A stretch of 63,212 bases of DNA, taken from OLB6 sp964525565 (GTDB taxonomy: Bacteria > Bacteroidota > Ignavibacteria > Kapaibacteriales > Kapaibacteriaceae). Position numbers and translations under genes: made by a program. This document shows positions 8,157-16,276 of the stretch, piece by piece; the stretch's first letter is position 1, and every line of letters starts with the position of its first letter. The DNA lies in assembly GCA_964525565.1 (NCBI GenBank), contig CAZGHI010000013.1, positions 1 to 63,212 of the forward strand, written 5' to 3'. The notes beneath the pieces were generated by a model. That model saw only the letters and a list, made by a program, of their open reading frames with translations, was not told where the DNA came from and ran no database searches.

Positions 8157-9925
8157 GGTGTTGGAGCAAGTCTCCACTGAGATTTGGGAACCCACCACTG
8201 TCCGGGATTATATCCCGGGCGGACATAGCTGAATTTCACGTTTTGCAAACGTTTGTTGTAAACGGCAGGAAATTTCACCGTCCAAAGCATCGTATATGGT
8301 TGCTCATCATAAACGATACGCTGAAATTCCTTCATGTACTGAATTCGCTTTGCTTCGTCGAACTCTACGCGGTTTAGTTCCATCAATTCGTCAGCCCGCG
8401 CATTGCGAAAACCACAATAGTTTGACCCCTTGTTTTCGATCTGTGAACTGTGCCATAACTGATATGGGTCAGAAGGTGAAGGATCGTTTACCCATGCACC
8501 CACATATGCGTCGAAATTGTGCAAGCGAGTATCATCAAGAAAAACTGTCCAATCTAATTTTTTGATTTTCGCGTGGATACCAACTTTTCGGAATTCATCA
8601 ACGAGAAGGAGCATTATTTGCTCGCGCATTTCATTTCCGCTGTTCAGTAGGAACGTAAAACGAAAATCAATCTTTTTACCTTCGTGGTATCGGTCGAGGA
8701 CGCCATCATTATCTGAGTCCGACCACCCTGCTCGCTGCAGAAGTTCTTTAGCTTTTTCCGGCGAGTATTCTATTGCAGGAAGAGTGGTATCGTATTCTTT
8801 ACTGGACGGATACAGAACACTGTTTTGTACAACGGCAAGCCCGCGCACAACTTGTTTGATAAGTGCTTCACGATCCACAAGATGCGATAGAGCTTTTCGC
8901 GTAAGAGCATCGGAAAATATCGGCCGTTGAGTGTTCCATCCGATATACAAGTAAGCATTTGTTTGATAAGCATGTTTTGCCAGGTACGGCATCGTCGTGG
9001 TATCAATTTCATCCTGGAACTTCGCAGCCGGAACGAACTCCATAAAATCAAGCTCTTGATTTTTTAGTGCAACCACTGCAGTATTGCGGTCGTTCACTAC
9101 CTTGAAGATGATTTTGTCCGGATAGGCCGGCATATGAGGATCTTTTCCTTTACGCCACCATTTGTTATTGCGAACAATGATTACTCCCTCGCCCGGATTT
9201 CGTTCCGCGTATATGTACGGACCGGATCCAATGTTGAATTTGGGTTCCAGTTTAAATTCAGGTTTATTAAACCAGTCTGCAGCACGTCGCAATGCAGGAT
9301 TCTCGCCGGCAAGGGAAAGGTTGTTTGTCTCAGCGAAAGAATATGTATCGGTTAGATTGTTAGGGTCTTGGACATGTTTCGGTTGTATTTCAACCGAGCC
9401 TAGCTGAAGTTCTGCCATGAAGTAGGGCTGCGACATCACAACGGTAAAAGACCGATCGTTGTGTTTGATAACATCGGCAACATCGTTGAAGTAGTTGCGC
9501 TTGGCAGCGGCATCAATTACTAAAGGGTTTTTGATGACCTTAAACGTATAGATTACGTCGTCGGAAGTTACTTTATGTCCATCACTAAATGTGGCATCAT
9601 CACGCAGTGTGAAGGTGTAACGAAGATGGTCTTCCGATATGGTGGGTCGAGATTCAGCCAGTACAGGTTCAAGCTCGAGAGTCTCAAAATTTTGCTCTAA
9701 CAATCGTTCGTACACGCGGATGAAGATTGCTTGTCCTGAAGCATCATTAGTAACTATCGGATTCAGACCTTCAGGATCGCTCAGTTCATGCACAACTACC
9801 CACTCACCCGGGATGGGCGAAGTAACATCGGCAGCGTTTTGGTTAGCAGACTGACCTCCACACGATACAGAGAGAATGCTAACTACAGCAAGGGCAAGAA
9901 GAATTGGAGTAGTGCTTTTATTCAT
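8153..9925 (-). CDS. Peptide/oligopeptide-binding lipoprotein, solute-binding family 5
   Basis: From ATG 9925 the 590-residue protein starts with a lipoprotein signal (SILSVSCGGQ). The family 5 (DppA/OppA-like) pattern is clear: VVVHELSDPEGLNPIVTNDA, LRYTFTLRDDATFSDGHKVTSDDV, and a C-terminal AYVGAWVNDPSPSDPYQLWHSSQ. It should bind peptides or similar solutes in the periplasm. No permease or ATPase genes are nearby, so it is an orphan binding protein or serves a distant transporter. ATG 9925 overlaps the end of hprK by 8 bases. A longer in-frame start at 10039 would bury the signal peptide and is rejected. Confidence 0.88.
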   Translation of the reverse strand: MNKSTTPILLALAVVSILSVSCGGQSANQNAADVTSPIPGEWVVVHELSDPEGLNPIVTNDASGQAIFIRVYERLLEQNFETLELEPVLAESRPTISEDHLRYTFTLRDDATFSDGHKVTSDDVIYTFKVIKNPLVIDAAAKRNYFNDVADVIKHNDRSFTVVMSQPYFMAELQLGSVEIQPKHVQDPNNLTDTYSFAETNNLSLAGENPALRRAADWFNKPEFKLEPKFNIGSGPYIYAERNPGEGVIIVRNNKWWRKGKDPHMPAYPDKIIFKVVNDRNTAVVALKNQELDFMEFVPAAKFQDEIDTTTMPYLAKHAYQTNAYLYIGWNTQRPIFSDALTRKALSHLVDREALIKQVVRGLAVVQNSVLYPSSKEYDTTLPAIEYSPEKAKELLQRAGWSDSDNDGVLDRYHEGKKIDFRFTFLLNSGNEMREQIMLLLVDEFRKVGIHAKIKKLDWTVFLDDTRLHNFDAYVGAWVNDPSPSDPYQLWHSSQIENKGSNYCGFRNARADELMELNRVEFDEAKRIQYMKEFQRIVYDEQPYTMLWTVKFPAVYNKRLQNVKFSYVRPGYNPGQWWVPKSQWRLAPTP

Positions 9926-10940
9926 CGTCGCTTTGAAAGTAGGTGATGTGTCGCTGTTCATAACGTCCTTTCTCCTTACCACGTCTTTGAATTTCACCTT
10001 CAAGTCGGTCCGCAAATTCTCGAGATGCATTGTAACCATACGTTTTAAGTAAGTAATTCAAAGCAATGGTTTCGCTAATTACGGTAACGTTTTCACCAGG
10101 AAAAATCGGCAACTTCACAGTATTGATAGGCACACCGAGAATCTCTGTTGTACTTTCTTCTAGTCCGGTTCTATTGTATTCGCGGGACTTATCATATACT
10201 TCAAGTTCAACAATTATCTCGAGGCGCTTTTGGAAACGAATGGAACGTACGCCGAACATCTGGCGAACGTCAATAACTCCCAGACCGCGAATTTCCATAA
10301 AGTGTCGCACTAATGCAGTGCCCGTACCCATGAGAATGCTTTCGCGCTTCTTCGTGAACACTACAATATCATCGGCTACCAGACGATGTCCTCTTTCTAC
10401 CAGGTCCAACGCGATTTCACTTTTACCAATTCCGCTTTTGCCGATGAAGAGCATTCCAACCCCGTACACATCTACATAGGACCCATGGACAGTGATCTGT
10501 TGGCTGAAGTGATCGTCGAGAAATTCACCCAGCAGATAGATTGTTTTAGAGGTGTCAAATGGTGTTGTTAAAACAGCAACGTTATGTTCGTGAGCTATTT
10601 CAACCAGGTCCGGTGGCAAGACATGACCGTTAGCACAAACAATGCATGGCACATTAAAGGCACAGATTTTTCTAAAAGCCTCTCTGCGTTGGGCTTCGTC
10701 AAGACTTTTTAAAAGATAAAAAAATTCAGTATTACCGAATAACTGTACCCGGTAATACGTGAATAGTTCAGTGAAGCCGGCAAGAGCTAATTGGGGACGG
10801 TGTAGATTTTTGTCTGTTACCAAATTGTCTAAACCGATCTCTCCGGTAACTGCTTCAAGGTTTACCGGACCGGCAAGTATTTCTCGAACGGTAATCGACT
10901 CCTTCACTAATGGAGTGGAGGGTCGGATTGATGTTGGCAT
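9918..10940 (-). CDS. hprK: HPr(Ser) kinase/phosphorylase
   Basis: Phosphorylates and dephosphorylates HPr on a serine to couple carbon status to regulation. The 340 residues fit the two-domain family: an N-terminal domain to about 145 and a PEPCK-like kinase domain with Walker A GKSGIGKS at 167-174. VADDIV (about 188-193) and the family signature MEIRGLGVIDVRQMFG follow. It is 11 bases downstream of hpf and overlaps the peptide-binding lipoprotein gene. No HPr or other PTS gene is in the window. In organisms lacking a sugar PTS the kinase is thought to act on an HPr-like protein of a regulatory circuit, which may apply here. Confidence 0.93.
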   Translation of the reverse strand: MPTSIRPSTPLVKESITVREILAGPVNLEAVTGEIGLDNLVTDKNLHRPQLALAGFTELFTYYRVQLFGNTEFFYLLKSLDEAQRREAFRKICAFNVPCIVCANGHVLPPDLVEIAHEHNVAVLTTPFDTSKTIYLLGEFLDDHFSQQITVHGSYVDVYGVGMLFIGKSGIGKSEIALDLVERGHRLVADDIVVFTKKRESILMGTGTALVRHFMEIRGLGVIDVRQMFGVRSIRFQKRLEIIVELEVYDKSREYNRTGLEESTTEILGVPINTVKLPIFPGENVTVISETIALNYLLKTYGYNASREFADRLEGEIQRRGKEKGRYEQRHITYFQSDDE

Positions 10941-10951
10941 GTATAAAGCGT

Positions 10952-11257
10952 CTATGGAAGAATTGTTGTCCGGACATTGTGCTGTCTGTCATTAAAGCGC
11001 CGAAGCTGTCGTTCAACCTTTTCACGGGCATCATGAATGGCTTTTATATGATCCGGGCCATTTTCTTTTGCGACGATGGTCTGTCCTTGAACTTTTACAG
11101 CAAACTCAGCCCCCTTCTGACCAGCATCTTCTGAAGCAACAATGTCCACGCGAAGGATGTTTTCGTGAAACTTCATCAGATGTTCTGCTGCCTTAATTGC
11201 CGCGCTGTGTTCATCGTTGGTGAGTTTACAGTGACGGGAGGTGATGTGAATATCCAT
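10952..11257 (-). CDS. hpf: Ribosome hibernation promoting factor (short HPF/RaiA type)
   Basis: A 101-residue member of the HPF/YfiA family that binds idle 30S subunits and promotes ribosome hibernation. MDIHITSRHCKLTNDEHSAA, VDIVASEDAGQKGAEFAVKV and the DHIKAIHDAREKVERQLRR helix are typical. It lacks the long C-terminal dimerisation domain, so it is the short type. A strong Shine-Dalgarno (AAGGAG) precedes the ATG by 6 bases. It heads an operon with hprK. The hpf-hprK pairing is also known in Proteobacteria, where it lies near rpoN. Confidence 0.92.
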   Translation of the reverse strand: MDIHITSRHCKLTNDEHSAAIKAAEHLMKFHENILRVDIVASEDAGQKGAEFAVKVQGQTIVAKENGPDHIKAIHDAREKVERQLRRFNDRQHNVRTTILP

Positions 11258-11330
11258 AACGACTCCTTCTCGGTAAAGTGCGACAATTCTGACGTAACAA
11301 TGTAATCAAAGATGCTTGGATTGACAAGAG

Positions 11331-12131
11331 TTACTGAGCGTTGAGCAGCAACTCTAAACCCATGCGAAGGACGAAACCACCGGCATGTATCGTGTAATCA
11401 CGGGCTAACTGTTGAGGTTGATTTGCCATAGATTTTGCTGTTAGCTCGAAATAACGTCCATGCATTGGAATCCACATGTATCCTGCTTCAACGAACAGAC
11501 CAGGCCTGGTTTGGCCCGACCAGCGTTGGTCAAATCCCAGAAACAATCCGGATCGAATATGCACCAGTGGCGAGGCCTGCCATGCATCGTAGCGTATTCC
11601 ACTCTGGCGAGCTCCTGATTCAGTACTTGGTGAGAGTGCTTCTTCCCAGTAAAAGTGGTTGGCAGAGACTCCAAGGCCTACACCTACATAACCGCTGAAC
11701 TGACGGCGAATTGGATGGTAGTCCACAGTGATCATGGTTGGGATGCTCGACAGCAAAAACGTCTGCGTTATCGTTTGAGCAGGACCCACCGGATCGGGTC
11801 GAGATCGGGGGTCGTAACCATACGTTTCACGGACGGCTGCTCTGGTGTAACCACTCGATAGTCCAAATGCAATATCGGACAGTTGAAACGATGCTATTGT
11901 TGCCGAAACCCCTGTTGGAATGTCGAAAGATGATGCTCTTGCACCAAGGTAATACTGAACGTCACGAAAAAACTCAGTTGCGGCTATGCCAAGCGTCCAA
12001 TTCACATCCGCTCGAACCAACAGGGGTCTTCCCCGCTGCACCCCAACAAGCGTGTCCGCTTGTGCAGCACACTTCGCTTCTGTTATTACCAGAGTCCAAA
12101 GAAAAGCACATAGGATACTTGTACAACGCAC
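11331..12131 (-). CDS. Predicted exported beta-barrel-like protein, function unknown
   Basis: 266 residues with a short signal peptide (ILCAFLWTLVITEAKCAAQA). The body has many alternating hydrophobic strands with Gly and aromatic residues (YYLGARASSFDIP, FSGYVGVGLGVSANHFYWEE, GLFVEAGYMWIPM). It ends in a strand-like GGFVLRMGLELLLNAQ, as expected for an outer-membrane porin-like protein. I recognise no specific family. It starts 4 bases after the arginase stop, so it is probably the last gene of the accD-arginase operon. Confidence 0.7.
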   Translation of the reverse strand: MRCTSILCAFLWTLVITEAKCAAQADTLVGVQRGRPLLVRADVNWTLGIAATEFFRDVQYYLGARASSFDIPTGVSATIASFQLSDIAFGLSSGYTRAAVRETYGYDPRSRPDPVGPAQTITQTFLLSSIPTMITVDYHPIRRQFSGYVGVGLGVSANHFYWEEALSPSTESGARQSGIRYDAWQASPLVHIRSGLFLGFDQRWSGQTRPGLFVEAGYMWIPMHGRYFELTAKSMANQPQQLARDYTIHAGGFVLRMGLELLLNAQ

Positions 12132-12135
12132 GGCT

Positions 12136-13056
12136 TTACAGTATCCGTTTACCCATGGATGACGCTACGACGTCTGCAGCAAACTCAGCAGTCTTATTAC
12201 GTTCATCCAGAATTGGATTAACCTCTGCCACCTCTAACGAAGCATAAGCTTGTATTTGCGAAACCATTTCCATAAAGAGGTGGGTTTCTCTGTACGAAAG
12301 TCCACCAGGAACCGGCGTTCCAACTCCGCTTGCAACAGACGGGTCAACGCCGTCAACGTCAAAGGATATGTGAAGATGGTCAACAGACCTCGACATGTCT
12401 TCAAGCACGCGAGAAGCTACTTCATACATACCGATTCGGTCGATGTCGAACATTGTGTAGGCAGCTACTCCCAGCTCATGGATAAGCTCGCGCTCACCCG
12501 GGTCAATGGAACGCAGTCCGATAATGGCTAGATTTCTCGGGTCCAGCTTAACAAAATCACCTCCAACCGAAGTGAGAGTATGATGGCCATAACCCATTGC
12601 TACTGCGAGCGGCATTCCGTGAATGTTCCCCGAAGGAGTGGTTTCGGCCGTATTCATATCGGCGTGCGCATCAATCCAGATGACACCCAGCGTTTTCCCT
12701 TGTTCTTTACAGTGCTGACCAATTCCGGCTAGGGAACCAATACTCATGCTGTGGTCACCACCCAAAATCAAAGGGAAGTCACTCTCGTCTAAGATGGCTT
12801 TAACTCGAGCGCACAGTACGTGGCTCATTTCGGCAACTTCAGGAAGGTACTTTAACTTACTGTTCGTTTCTTCCTGAACCTCAATTGCCCGAATAGGAAT
12901 GTCTCCCTCGTCAATAACATGGTACCCCAGAGCTTTTAACCGCTCATCTACGTTTGCTATCCGCATAGCCGACGGCCCCATGTCAACTCCTCTTCTATCG
13001 GCACCTAGGTCTATAGGAAAACCTACAAGACGCACGCGTGTAGATTGATTAAGCAC
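12136..13056 (-). CDS. rocF: Arginase
   Basis: Hydrolyses arginine to ornithine and urea with a binuclear manganese centre. The 306 residues have all three metal-binding signatures: GGDHSMSIG near residue 99, DAHADMNT near 130, and SFDVDGVDPS near 232. The segment ETTPSGNIHGMPLAVAMG resembles arginase more than agmatinase. No urease or ornithine pathway gene is adjacent. The start overlaps the 3' end of accD by 8 bases, and an outer-membrane protein gene follows after 4 bases. Confidence 0.9.
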   Translation of the reverse strand: MLNQSTRVRLVGFPIDLGADRRGVDMGPSAMRIANVDERLKALGYHVIDEGDIPIRAIEVQEETNSKLKYLPEVAEMSHVLCARVKAILDESDFPLILGGDHSMSIGSLAGIGQHCKEQGKTLGVIWIDAHADMNTAETTPSGNIHGMPLAVAMGYGHHTLTSVGGDFVKLDPRNLAIIGLRSIDPGERELIHELGVAAYTMFDIDRIGMYEVASRVLEDMSRSVDHLHISFDVDGVDPSVASGVGTPVPGGLSYRETHLFMEMVSQIQAYASLEVAEVNPILDERNKTAEFAADVVASSMGKRIL

Positions 13057-13903
13057 GGTTTGATGAGGTTAAGTGGTTGATAATACTGTAGATATTTGCC
13101 TTTAATTCACGCCGATGTACAACCATGTCAAGGAAACCATGTTCCAGTAAAAACTCCGAGCGTTGAAAGCCTTCGGGTAGTTTCTTACGAATCGTTTGTT
13201 CTATTACGCGGGGACCTGCAAAGCCAATTAACGCCTTTGGCTCACCGATGATAACATCACCCAGCATTGCGTACGAGGCGCTTACCCCACCAGTTGTAGG
13301 GTCGGTTAGTATTGAGATGTAGGGAATTCCTGCTTCGGCTAGTTCTCCAAGCGCTGCACTGGTTTTTGCCATTTGCATGAGCGATAAGGCAGCTTCCTGC
13401 ATCCGTGCTCCGCCGGAAGCGCTGATAAACACAAACGGAATGTTCTGTTCCAGGGCACACTTGACGGCACGTACGAACTTCTCTCCAACAACGCTGCCCA
13501 TTGAACCGCCAACGAAACCAAAATTCATGCACCCAAAGGAAACACGCACTCCATGTATCCTGCCTATGCCGGTAGTTACAGCATCTGGAAGTTGGGTGCG
13601 TGCATATGCTTCTTTCAGCCTGGCTGCATAAGGACGGGTATCAACAAATTCTAAAGGGTCAGCTGAGCGCACATTGTGGTTCGTTTCCTCCCACGATCCA
13701 GGATCGAAGAGCAGCTCAATGTATTTAGATGCCCCAATGCGGAAGTGGTGTTCGCAAACTCGACATGTGTACGCATACTGCTCCAACTCCTTCCGATACA
13801 ATACTGTAGAGCACGAAGAGCATTTCGTCCACAAACCATCGGGCATGTCACGAACAGTTTGAGACTCGCTGATATTTTGGGATTTACGAAGGAACCAAGC
13901 CAC
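13049..13903 (-). CDS. accD: Acetyl-CoA carboxylase carboxyltransferase subunit beta
   Basis: Carboxyltransferase beta subunit for malonyl-CoA synthesis. The N-terminal zinc ribbon has Cys28, Cys31, Cys47 and Cys50 (C-x2-C-x15-C-x2-C). The crotonase-like body carries the FVFISASGGARMQEAALSLM and TDPTTGGVSASYAMLGDV motifs. The 284 residues are the normal length. The start is GTG with AGGAG 12 bases upstream. A candidate -7 element (TAACTTCG) lies 69 bases upstream. The alpha subunit is not in the window. A biotin carboxylase gene is present separately at 32046-33494. Confidence 0.95.
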   Translation of the reverse strand: MAWFLRKSQNISESQTVRDMPDGLWTKCSSCSTVLYRKELEQYAYTCRVCEHHFRIGASKYIELLFDPGSWEETNHNVRSADPLEFVDTRPYAARLKEAYARTQLPDAVTTGIGRIHGVRVSFGCMNFGFVGGSMGSVVGEKFVRAVKCALEQNIPFVFISASGGARMQEAALSLMQMAKTSAALGELAEAGIPYISILTDPTTGGVSASYAMLGDVIIGEPKALIGFAGPRVIEQTIRKKLPEGFQRSEFLLEHGFLDMVVHRRELKANIYSIINHLTSSNRA

Positions 13904-13972
13904 GGTGTATGTAATCTCCTGCTGGTTTCGGAAACGATATCTGCCTTTGCAGGTCTGCTGTTATCGTACACT

Positions 13973-13980
13973 CGAAGTTA
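13973..13980 (-). promoter_or_regulatory. accD: Candidate -7 element TAACTTCG upstream of accD
   Basis: The same octamer occurs directly before the solute-binding gene at 1981 and the biotin carboxylase gene at 33494. Here it is 69 bases from the accD GTG, leaving a normal leader. A TTG lies 17 bases upstream. Confidence 0.3.
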
Positions 13981-14049
13981 CGGTGTTGTGCAATGAACAA
14001 GTCTGTCCAAACCAGAAATGTGAACGATGTTATCCTTAGACAACCTCGA

Positions 14050-14543
14050 TTATTTTCCTATAGACAAAACCTCATACTGTATCACTCCCGCTGGAACCTT
14101 CGTTTCAACCACATCGCCAACCACCTTTCCCAACAACGCTTTACCGAGAGGACTTGTTACAGAAAGTTTGTTCTGCTCAAAATCTGCTTCTTCAGGCGAA
14201 ACAAGTTGATATTCAACAGCTTTGCCAGTTTTAAAATTTTTTAATCGAACCCGTGACAGAATATACACCTTATCGTCCGGAAAATCATTTGCATCAATAA
14301 CTTGAGCCTTGCTTAGTGTGCTTTCAAGCCGTGAAATACGTATTTCCAGGAGTTCTTGCGCATGTTTTGCAGCATCGTAATCTGCATTTTCTGATAAATC
14401 GCCGTGTGATCGCGCATCGGCGATTTTCTGTGCGATGTTGCCGCTCTTGCCCAGGCCGCTGACGACGACCTTTTTAACTCGTGTAATTCGGCACGAAGAT
14501 TTTCTAGGTGCTCGCGTGTAACGTAAACCGCATCACCTGCCAT
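14050..14543 (-). CDS. greA: Transcription elongation factor GreA, interrupted by a one-base frameshift
   Basis: GreA rescues backtracked RNA polymerase by stimulating transcript cleavage. The first 24 codons from ATG 14543 (MAGDAVYVTREHLENL) are in one frame. The rest, with the acidic-tip motif ADARSHGDLSENADYDAAK and the C-terminal FKBP-like domain (SPLGKALLGKVVGD), is in the next frame. The shift is at the A5 tract at minus-strand 14475-14471. One extra A restores a continuous protein of about 164 residues, the normal length. The likeliest cause is a homopolymer error in the draft sequence. A real mutation or -1 slippage is possible. A Shine-Dalgarno AAGGG precedes the ATG by 7 bases. Confidence 0.9.
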
Positions 14544-14571
14544 TGGTGAACCCTTTAGAAGTGGCAACACG

Positions 14572-14605
14572 AAAAAAAAAAAACAAAGCCGCAGGGGGCT
14601 TCGTT
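14572..14605 (-). terminator. Rho-independent terminator after ribBA
   Basis: On the minus strand AACGAAGCC pairs with GGCTTTGTT (9 bp including one G-T) around a six-base loop. Twelve consecutive T residues follow. It lies 12 bases past the ribBA stop and upstream of greA, so greA should be transcribed separately. Confidence 0.9.
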
Positions 14606-14616
14606 ATGTACACAAT

Positions 14617-15815
14617 TTACAGATGCCGAAGCACATGCCCAAGTTTGTCGCGCTTTGTTTTCAAGTATTCTTCGTTGTGAGGGTTGGGCTCGATTTCGAT
14701 GGGAACGAGTTCTACCACCTCCAAACCGTACGATGTTAATCCGACGCGCTTCCTAGGGTTATTCGTCATCAAACGCATTTGCCGCACCCCAATTTCATAT
14801 AATATTTGCGCCCCAATACCATAGTCTCTAGGGTCAGGTTCAAAGCCAAGCATGGCATTAGCATCTACAGTGTCCACGCCTTGTTCTTGTAGAGCATAGG
14901 CCTTTATCTTATTTGCTAAACCAATACCTCTCCCCTCCTGCCGCATGTACAGTACAACGCCATTCCCTTCTGCCTCGATTAATCGTAAGGCAGCGTGGAG
15001 TTGAGGACCGCAGTCGCAACGGCGAGACCCGAAGATGTCGCCTGTAAGACATTCACTGTGGACACGAACCAACGTTGGCGTATCGGATGTTATCTGGCCC
15101 TTTATTACGGCAACATGTTCACTTCCGTCAAGAATATTCCCATATACCCGAACGGTAAACTCTCCATACTGACTTGGCAGTCGAGCCTCTGCTAGCAGTT
15201 CAATCAGCTTGTCGTTTTTTCTTCGGAATGCAATAAGGTCCTGAACGCTGATCATTTTCAGGTTGTGTGTATTAGCAAAAACGCGCAGGTCTGGTAAACG
15301 TGCCATAGTGCCGTCAGCCCGCAAGATTTCGCATAATACACCCACGGGTGTAAGTCCAGCCAACTTCATGAGATCAACAACAGCCTCGGTGTGTCCTGCA
15401 CGGCGTAAAACACCGCCCTCCATCGCAACAAGAGGAAAGATGTGGCCGGGCCTACCCAGATCAGAAGGTTGCGTTGATGGGTCTGCCATTGCGTTTACGG
15501 TTGCTCTTCTGTCCGATGCCGAGATACCGGTAGTTGTTCCATGCACGTAATCCACGCTGATTGTGAACCTAGTTCCGTGCAACGCCGTGTTCGTATGAAC
15601 CATGTTAGGAAGGTTAAGCTCCTGTGCCCGTTNNNNNNNNNNNNNNNNNAGATTAAACCCCGTGCATGGCTTGCCATAAAGTTGATAATGTCATCGGTAC
15701 AAAGCTCGGCAGAACATATAAGGTCGCCTTCGTTTTCGCGATCTTCATCATCTACTACGATGATGCAACGTCCGGCTTTGATCTCTGCGATGGCATCCAA
15801 AACGGTATCGAGCAT
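14617..15815 (-). CDS. ribBA: Bifunctional 3,4-dihydroxy-2-butanone-4-phosphate synthase / GTP cyclohydrolase II (contains N gap)
   Basis: Catalyses two entry steps of riboflavin synthesis. The N-terminal RibB domain has VVDDEDRENEGDLI and, after the gap, ALHGTRFTISVDYVHGTTTG and HIFPLVAMEGGVLRRAGHTE. The C-terminal RibA domain has the zinc-binding cysteines in ECLTGDIFGSRRCDCG and the RQEGRGIGL motif. A run of 17 N at 15633-15649 lies just after ASHARGLI and removes about 6-7 residues. The frames on the two sides do not match, so the gap length is only an estimate. The gene follows yajC after 3 bases and ends in a strong terminator. Confidence 0.95.
15633..15649. other. Assembly gap (17 N) inside ribBA
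   Basis: The coding frames on the two sides differ, so the true missing length is not 17 exactly. By comparison with the RibB family about 18-21 bases should be missing. Confidence 0.99.
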
Positions 15816-15818
15816 GAA

Positions 15819-16136
15819 CTACTTCCCTGTATCAGAACCGGGGTTCACGCTGCTTATCGATGCTTTATCGAATGTGATATGCATATTATCTGCAACTGTA
15901 ACCTTCACCGTTGTGTCCTGAACACTGTGTACAACACCGTGCATACCACTTGACGTGACCACTTTATCGCCTTGCTTAATGGACGATAAGAGGCGCTGGT
16001 GTTCTTTGGCACGTTTTTGCTGTGGACGTATCATCATGAAGTAAAAAATCAGAATAACAGCACCCATCATCACAACGGTGCTGAGAAGAGAACTTGTTGG
16101 GTCTTGGCCTTCTGAAGGCGGTGGAGCGAGTAGCAT
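15819..16136 (-). CDS. yajC: Preprotein translocase accessory subunit YajC
   Basis: A 105-residue inner-membrane protein associated with the SecDF complex. One membrane segment (VVMMGAVILIFYFMMI, about residues 22-38) is followed by the hallmark RPQQKRAKEHQ and a small basic/beta domain (QGDKVVTSSGMHGVVHSV). It ends 3 bases before ribBA. SecD/SecF genes are not adjacent. The 140 bases between it and tgt hold nothing I can identify. Confidence 0.93.
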   Translation of the reverse strand: MLLAPPPSEGQDPTSSLLSTVVMMGAVILIFYFMMIRPQQKRAKEHQRLLSSIKQGDKVVTSSGMHGVVHSVQDTTVKVTVADNMHITFDKASISSVNPGSDTGK

Positions 16137-16276
16137 GCTTTTAAAACAGTAATGATGTGGAAGGATATCCTGGTATTACGCCGTTAGCATCATCACGGTG
16201 GGCAACTGATGAAAAGTATCGTGTATTTATTACCAACCGGATCATAACTTGGAGAACAGCGAGACTGTTAGTCAGC

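Noticed and set aside
14469..14500. Programmed -1 frameshift in greA
   Set aside because: Only five A, no proper slippery heptamer and no evident downstream structure. GreA is not known to be recoded, so a sequence error is simpler.
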